In this document: positions 1 through 5,899 of the stretch, piece by piece
Numbering within the stretch: the first letter of the stretch is position 1
Layout of the letters: each line of letters opens with the position of its first letter
NCBI GenBank assembly: GCA_002391565.1
Contig: DGFH01000042.1
Coordinates: forward strand, 1-5,899
Source: Anaerolineales bacterium UBA3905
GTDB lineage: Bacteria > Chloroflexota > Anaerolineae > Caldilineales > Caldilineaceae
Length of the DNA: 5,899 bases
Direction: 5' to 3'
The notes under the pieces: generated by a model
Told to the model about the DNA's origin: nothing
Database searches by the model: none
What the model saw: only the letters and a program-made list of their open reading frames with translations
Translations under genes and position numbers: made by a program

Positions 1-819
<819 letters not shown>

Positions 820-824
820 GTAGT

Positions 825-888
<64 letters not shown>

Positions 889-1026
889 ATTTACAGTTGC
901 TTTCACTGACGCGGGTTTGTCGCAGCGGCGATTGGTTGCTTTTCCCCTCTATCACCTAATCAGGGCAACGGCGCGTCTGCGCCAAATGTTGTGATGTCTC
1001 CTCTGGATTCTGACGGTGACTGACAA

Positions 1027-1044
1027 GAAAAATCGACATTTTTC
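1027..1044. repeat. A/T-rich inverted repeat upstream of the protease gene
   Basis: GAAAAAT (1027-1033) and ATTTTTC (1038-1044) are exact 7-base complements separated by CGAC. The repeat lies about 30 bases upstream of the candidate -35 of the protease promoter. It could be an operator or a weak hairpin; the arms are short and of low complexity, so chance is possible. Confidence 0.3.
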
Positions 1045-1074
1045 GCCAACAATCTGGTCGTCTTTGCGCCCTCC

Positions 1075-1100
1075 CTGACAGAACACAAAATTGCTATCCT
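1075..1100 (+). promoter_or_regulatory. Candidate extended -10 promoter for the protease gene
   Basis: TGC-TATCCT (1092-1100) fits an extended -10 element, with 4 of 6 bases matching TATAAT plus the upstream TG. CTGACA (1075-1080) resembles a -35 box, but its spacer is only 14 bases, so the extended -10 would have to carry the site. Transcription would start near 1107, giving a leader of about 26 bases before the ATG at 1133. Confidence 0.4.
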
Positions 1101-1122
1101 GTAAGGCAAATCATTGTTGCCT

Positions 1123-1127
1123 GGAGG
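1123..1127 (+). promoter_or_regulatory. Ribosome binding site deciding the protease start
   Basis: GGAGG sits 5 bases upstream of the ATG at 1133. This favours that start over the in-frame TTG at 1091, which has no such site and would put a Cys-rich, uncharged-to-acidic stretch ahead of the signal peptide. Confidence 0.8.
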
Positions 1128-1132
1128 ATGGC

Positions 1133-2446
1133 ATGGTGTGCACTGCTCCACTTCTTCGCACGGTTGGTCGAGTCCTCATCATTGTGTGGTTGTTGGCGAC
1201 TTCGTTCATCTCTGCAAAACCCGCGCAGGCGCAGGTCAGCGTAACCGACGCCGAACCCTTGTTGATTCGTTTTCAACCTGAAACGACGCCCGCAGAGCGC
1301 GCAGCGGTGCTGACAACGCTCGCCATGCGTCCGGTGCGCTGGCTGCCGCAGGCGGATGTGATGCAGGTGGCGCCAACGCGTGGCAATGGCGTCATCGCCA
1401 GCGCGGCATTGGAAGCAGTGGCGCCATATATTGCGTACATTGAGGCGGACGTGACCGTTCATGGCGACCTGACGCCGAACGACGTCGCGTTTACGGCGCC
1501 GGCGCAGGTGTACGGCCAGACGATCGTCGAAGCGCCGCACGCCTGGGATCTAAGCATCGGCTCGACGGACGCCGTCATCGCTATTCTTGATTCAGGCATC
1601 AATCGGGTGCATCCCGAGTTTGCCGACCGTGTGTTGGGCGGCTATGACTTCATCAATGCTGACGACGATCCGGATGATGATCATGGTCATGGCACCCACG
1701 TCGCCGGGATTGCAGCCGCGGCGATCAACAACGAACAGGGCAGCGCCGGCATTTGCCCCCAATGTATGATCTTGCCCGTCAAGGTGCTCGATAGCAGCAA
1801 CAAGGGCACCTGGGGCAGCGTAGCCGCCGGCATCTACTACGCCGTCGATCAAGGCGCGCGGGTCATTAACCTGAGCCTGGGAGCGACAGTCTCCAGCCGC
1901 ACCCTCGAAGACGCCATCGCCTATGCGGAAGCGCATGATGTGCTGGTGGTCGCCTCTGCCGGCAATGCCGCCAGCACAACGCCTTACTATCCGGCGGCTC
2001 TTCCCTACGTCATCGCCGTGGGCGCCACCAATGACAGCGATGAGCATTGGGTTTTGAGCAACACGGGCGAGCATCTTGACCTGACAGCGCCTGGCTATCG
2101 CATCTTCAGCACGTACAACGATCTGCAGCAGAACGGTGGCTACGCTTTCATGTCGGGCACCAGCATGGCCACTCCCTTTGTGACCGGACTGGTCGGTCTC
2201 CTGGCAAGTTTTGCACCATCCCTGACCGGCGCCGAGATCCGCGACATCATGACCTCCACCGCCGACGATCTGGGTGAGCCGGGCAAGGATTCACTCTACG
2301 GCTATGGGCGCGTCAACGTTTACCAGGCGCTGGTGGCGGCAAACGGCGGCGTCGAACCGACCGATCCCGCAGGTGATAACCCGCCTGCCGACGCCGACCC
2401 GACAGATCAGGCGTTTCTATATCTGCCGGTGATGACCAGAAGCTGA
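1133..2446 (+). CDS. Secreted subtilisin-like serine protease (peptidase S8)
   Basis: This is a 437-residue preproprotease expected to act outside the membrane. Residues 1-33 form a Sec signal peptide: Arg9/Arg13, a hydrophobic core VLIIVWLLATSFI, and a probable cut after AQA (31-33). Residues about 37-111 resemble an I9-type inhibitor propeptide (LLIRFQP early, YIEAD late). The catalytic domain covers about 130-400 with a complete set of key residues: Asp153 in AILDSGI, His186 in HGHGTHVAG, oxyanion Asn278 in ASAGN, and Ser344 in SGTSMATP. An Asp-rich run (DADDDPDDD-like, 175-183) precedes the His motif and may bind calcium. INNEQGSAGI (198-207) resembles the subtilisin Ca1 loop. The only cysteines after the signal peptide are Cys208 and Cys211 (CPQC). 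A Pro/Asp/Gly linker (about 405-426) leads to the terminal FLYLPVMTRS. The start is ATG 1133 because of the GGAGG site. The gene appears monocistronic. The substrate is unknown; the protease assignment is firm. Confidence 0.95.
   Translation: MVCTAPLLRTVGRVLIIVWLLATSFISAKPAQAQVSVTDAEPLLIRFQPETTPAERAAVLTTLAMRPVRWLPQADVMQVAPTRGNGVIASAALEAVAPYIAYIEADVTVHGDLTPNDVAFTAPAQVYGQTIVEAPHAWDLSIGSTDAVIAILDSGINRVHPEFADRVLGGYDFINADDDPDDDHGHGTHVAGIAAAAINNEQGSAGICPQCMILPVKVLDSSNKGTWGSVAAGIYYAVDQGARVINLSLGATVSSRTLEDAIAYAEAHDVLVVASAGNAASTTPYYPAALPYVIAVGATNDSDEHWVLSNTGEHLDLTAPGYRIFSTYNDLQQNGGYAFMSGTSMATPFVTGLVGLLASFAPSLTGAEIRDIMTSTADDLGEPGKDSLYGYGRVNVYQALVAANGGVEPTDPAGDNPPADADPTDQAFLYLPVMTRS
2414..2443 (+). other. 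C-terminal hydrophobic 'YLPVM' tail of the protease
   Basis: The last ten residues, FLYLPVMTRS, form a short hydrophobic patch ending in Arg-Ser, separated from the catalytic domain by an acidic, Pro-rich linker. I recall similar short 'YLPLV-R' endings on many predicted secreted Chloroflexota proteins; this is memory, not a search. A role in surface sorting or retention is only a guess. The tail is far too short to be a transmembrane helix. Confidence 0.45.
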
Positions 2447-2550
2447 CTGCATTGCTTGTGGCCGACCGTGCGATCATGTCGTGGCGCCAGCCGGTTGTTG
2501 GGGTGGCAGTTTGCAACGGTTTGCATACAACACAATCTTGTTCCTCGCAT

Positions 2551-2594
2551 CGACAGCATGCACCACGCCACCACAGGGTGCATGCTGTCGTTTT
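2551..2594 (+). terminator. Rho-independent terminator of the protease transcript
   Basis: CGACAGCATGCACC (2551-2564) pairs perfectly with GGTGCATGCTGTCG (2577-2590), a 14-bp stem with a 12-base loop, immediately followed by TTTTG. It begins about 105 bases after the protease stop codon and before the next promoter, so it separates the two transcription units. Confidence 0.8.
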
Positions 2595-2672
2595 GTGACG
2601 ATCCTTTTCGCACGCTACTTCGCGTCTGCAACGGAATCATCGGAAGTGCCCCCCATATCGCGGGGCGTGCAA

Positions 2673-2701
2673 TTCCCAGATTGCCTGGCGCACGGTATAA
2701 T
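2673..2701 (+). promoter_or_regulatory. Sigma-70-type promoter for the HAD-ftsK unit
   Basis: A perfect TATAAT lies at 2696-2701. A weak -35, TTCCCA (2673-2678; 4 of 6 bases match TTGACA), is at the ideal 17-base spacing. The predicted start is near 2707-2708, giving a leader of roughly 92 bases before the HAD start region. Confidence 0.6.
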
Positions 2702-2792
2702 ACGCAAGATGTGTGGCTGAGATGCGCCGATGCGCAATACGACATGCCGATTGCTGCTGCATCCAAGCTTTCGCCAGTCACAGCAGTCGATC

Positions 2793-2800
2793 AGGAAGGA
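2793..2800 (+). promoter_or_regulatory. Shine-Dalgarno sequence with ambiguous start codon
   Basis: AGGAAGGA is the only good ribosome site near the HAD gene. It abuts ATG 2800 (no spacer), is 5 bases from the in-frame TTG 2806 (ideal), and 14 bases from ATG 2815 (long). Spacing alone therefore favours the TTG start; codon preference favours one of the ATGs. Confidence 0.6.
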
Positions 2801-3570
2801 TGGCGTTGAATCATATGTTGCTTGCCCTTGATCTGGACGACACGCTACTCGACGCCAGCAAGCGGGTCAGCGCCGCCAATCTGGCGGCGCTGGCACGGTG
2901 GCTTGCCGCTGGACATGAGGTCGTGGTGGCGACGGGGCGCCCGCCGCGCAGCGTGGCGCCCGTCTTGCCGCCGCTGCTGCAGAGTGCACCGCGCATCGTT
3001 TACAACGGTGCACAGGCCATCGTTGGAGGACGAGTGGTCTATGCCAATCCACTGCCCGCAACTGCAGTGCGCCAGATGTTAACATGGACGGCGCAGAGTG
3101 GGGAGCAGTGGTGGATTGGGTTGGAAATTGAGGATCAGCTCTTTGTCAATCGGCATTTCGCCAAACCAGATCCGTTTATCGTCGCCGATTTATGGGAGAT
3201 GTCTGTGCGACCTGTCAGCAAGATGATCTTCTTCTTTCCTGACGGGCGCGGTGACATTGCTCCACTGCTGGCGGCCGTGCCGGCAGAGGCGCGCGCACTG
3301 GTGACGCCCAAGTTCAGTGTCGTGCAACTATGCGCCCGCACCGCCGACAAAGCCGCTGCGCTGCGCTATTTGCTCGCTCAGCGCCAGTTGAGCATGGACG
3401 CCGTGGCCGCGATCGGCGATGACATCAACGATGTCGAAATGGTGCGCGCCAGCGGCATCGGCATCGCCGTCGACAATGCGCTGCCCGAAGTCAAAGCCGT
3501 CGCCGATTGGATCGTGCCAGGCCACGACGCCGACGGTGTAGCGTGTGCAATTGAACGCCTGCTGGGGTGA
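2800..3570 (+). CDS. Cof-type HAD-superfamily (subclass IIB) hydrolase
   Basis: A 256-residue cytoplasmic phosphatase of the haloacid dehalogenase superfamily; such enzymes dephosphorylate sugar phosphates, nucleotides or cofactors such as flavin mononucleotide and pyridoxal phosphate. The substrate cannot be told here. All four HAD motifs are visible, numbered from ATG 2800: motif I DLDDT with nucleophile Asp11 and acid/base Asp13; motif II ATGR with Thr45; motif III Lys184 in DKAAAL; motif IV GDDIND (206-211) with Mg-binding acids. Between motifs II and III lies a cap of about 130 residues, the C2B position typical of Cof proteins, and the total length is normal for them. The usual Gly in DLDGT is Asp here. 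An upstream in-frame GTG (2713) would add a Cys-rich, unconserved stretch and is unlikely. Starts at 2806 (TTG) or 2815 (ATG) are also possible. ftsK follows after 4 bases. Confidence 0.9.
   Translation: MALNHMLLALDLDDTLLDASKRVSAANLAALARWLAAGHEVVVATGRPPRSVAPVLPPLLQSAPRIVYNGAQAIVGGRVVYANPLPATAVRQMLTWTAQSGEQWWIGLEIEDQLFVNRHFAKPDPFIVADLWEMSVRPVSKMIFFFPDGRGDIAPLLAAVPAEARALVTPKFSVVQLCARTADKAAALRYLLAQRQLSMDAVAAIGDDINDVEMVRASGIGIAVDNALPEVKAVADWIVPGHDADGVACAIERLLG
3564..3570 (+). promoter_or_regulatory. ftsK ribosome binding site overlapping the HAD stop codon
   Basis: GGGGTGA includes the HAD TGA stop and lies 4 bases before ATG 3575. The arrangement suggests translational coupling, and it decides the ftsK start against the in-frame GTG at 3545 inside the HAD gene. 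Confidence 0.7.
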
Positions 3571-3574
3571 CATA

Positions 3575-5827
<2,253 letters not shown>

Positions 5828-5846
5828 TCTTCCTACCGCAAATGGG

Positions 5847-5875
5847 TTGACAAGCGTCACAAAGTATGTTAGTCT
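5847..5875 (+). promoter_or_regulatory. Candidate promoter for a gene beyond the window
   Basis: A perfect TTGACA (5847-5852) is followed after 17 bases by TAGTCT (5870-5875), a weak -10 that keeps the key A2 and T6. It begins 20 bases after the ftsK stop. Transcription would start near 5882, and an ATG stands at 5896-5898, so the next gene could have a very short leader. No terminator for ftsK is seen before it. Confidence 0.55.
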
Positions 5876-5899
5876 ACTGCACTGTAAGAGCTTTCATGA

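Larger units (their letters stand above)
2447..2799. other. Intergenic region between the protease and HAD phosphatase genes
   Basis: No convincing gene is seen; small open frames cross the terminator hairpin and match no family I know. The region holds the terminator at 2551-2594 and a promoter at 2673-2701. Between them is a possible 5-bp hairpin, GCCCC (2648-2652) with GGGGC (2662-2666). About 92 bases of untranslated leader follow the promoter, without a riboswitch I can recognise. Confidence 0.7.

Noticed and set aside
1091..1093. TTG 1091 as the protease start
   Set aside because: ATG 1133 has GGAGG at 5 bases and gives a normal signal peptide; the TTG overlaps the candidate -10 region and adds Cys-rich residues ahead of it.
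1592..2074. A 160-codon open frame on the - strand opposite the protease gene
   Set aside because: It mirrors the conserved subtilisin catalytic core; there is no ribosome site or family resemblance, so it is a shadow.
2481..2720. A 79-codon open frame in the protease-HAD intergenic region
   Set aside because: It runs through the 14-bp terminator hairpin and the TATAAT promoter, lacks a convincing ribosome site, and has no recognisable domain.
2715..2724. GGCTGAGATG in the HAD leader, recalling the CUGAGA element of a TPP riboswitch
   Set aside because: The other required TPP elements (ACCTGATCTGGATAATGCCAGCG-like half) are absent downstream, and the leader shows no matching stems.

Overview
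The window looks like ordinary chromosomal sequence from a GC-rich member of the Chloroflexota, most likely near Caldilineae/Anaerolineae. This placement is an inference. It rests on the secreted protease ending in a short hydrophobic 'YLPVM' tail after an acidic Pro/Asp linker, a style I associate with secreted proteins of that phylum, and on the general look of the PPDK, HAD and FtsK proteins. No rRNA or other decisive marker is present. All four recognisable genes lie on the + strand.

Layout. (1) 1-819 is the C-terminal 272 codons of pyruvate, phosphate dikinase (ppdK), cut by the window start. It is followed by a perfect 16-bp hairpin at 853-888 that probably ends the transcript. (2) 820-1132 is intergenic; it holds this hairpin, two small inverted repeats and a candidate extended -10 promoter. 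(3) 1133-2446 encodes a secreted subtilisin-family (S8) serine protease with signal peptide, I9-like propeptide, complete catalytic residues and a short C-terminal tail. (4) 2447-2799 is intergenic, with a strong Rho-independent terminator (2551-2594) and a TATAAT promoter (2673-2701) for the next genes. (5) 2800-3570 encodes a Cof-type (HAD IIB) phosphatase. Only 4 bases later, 3575-5827 encodes a full-length membrane-anchored FtsK/SpoIIIE DNA translocase; the two are very probably co-transcribed. (6) 5828-5899 carries a consensus TTGACA promoter and perhaps the start codon of a further gene at the very end.

The genes form three separate units: central carbon metabolism (ppdK), extracellular proteolysis (protease), and a housekeeping pair (HAD phosphatase plus chromosome-segregation motor). 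No sign of joint function, mobile DNA, CRISPR, RNA genes or a novel defence system was seen. The points most worth a second look are the protease's C-terminal tail, its lone CPQC cysteine pair next to the expected calcium loop, and the ambiguous start of the HAD gene.
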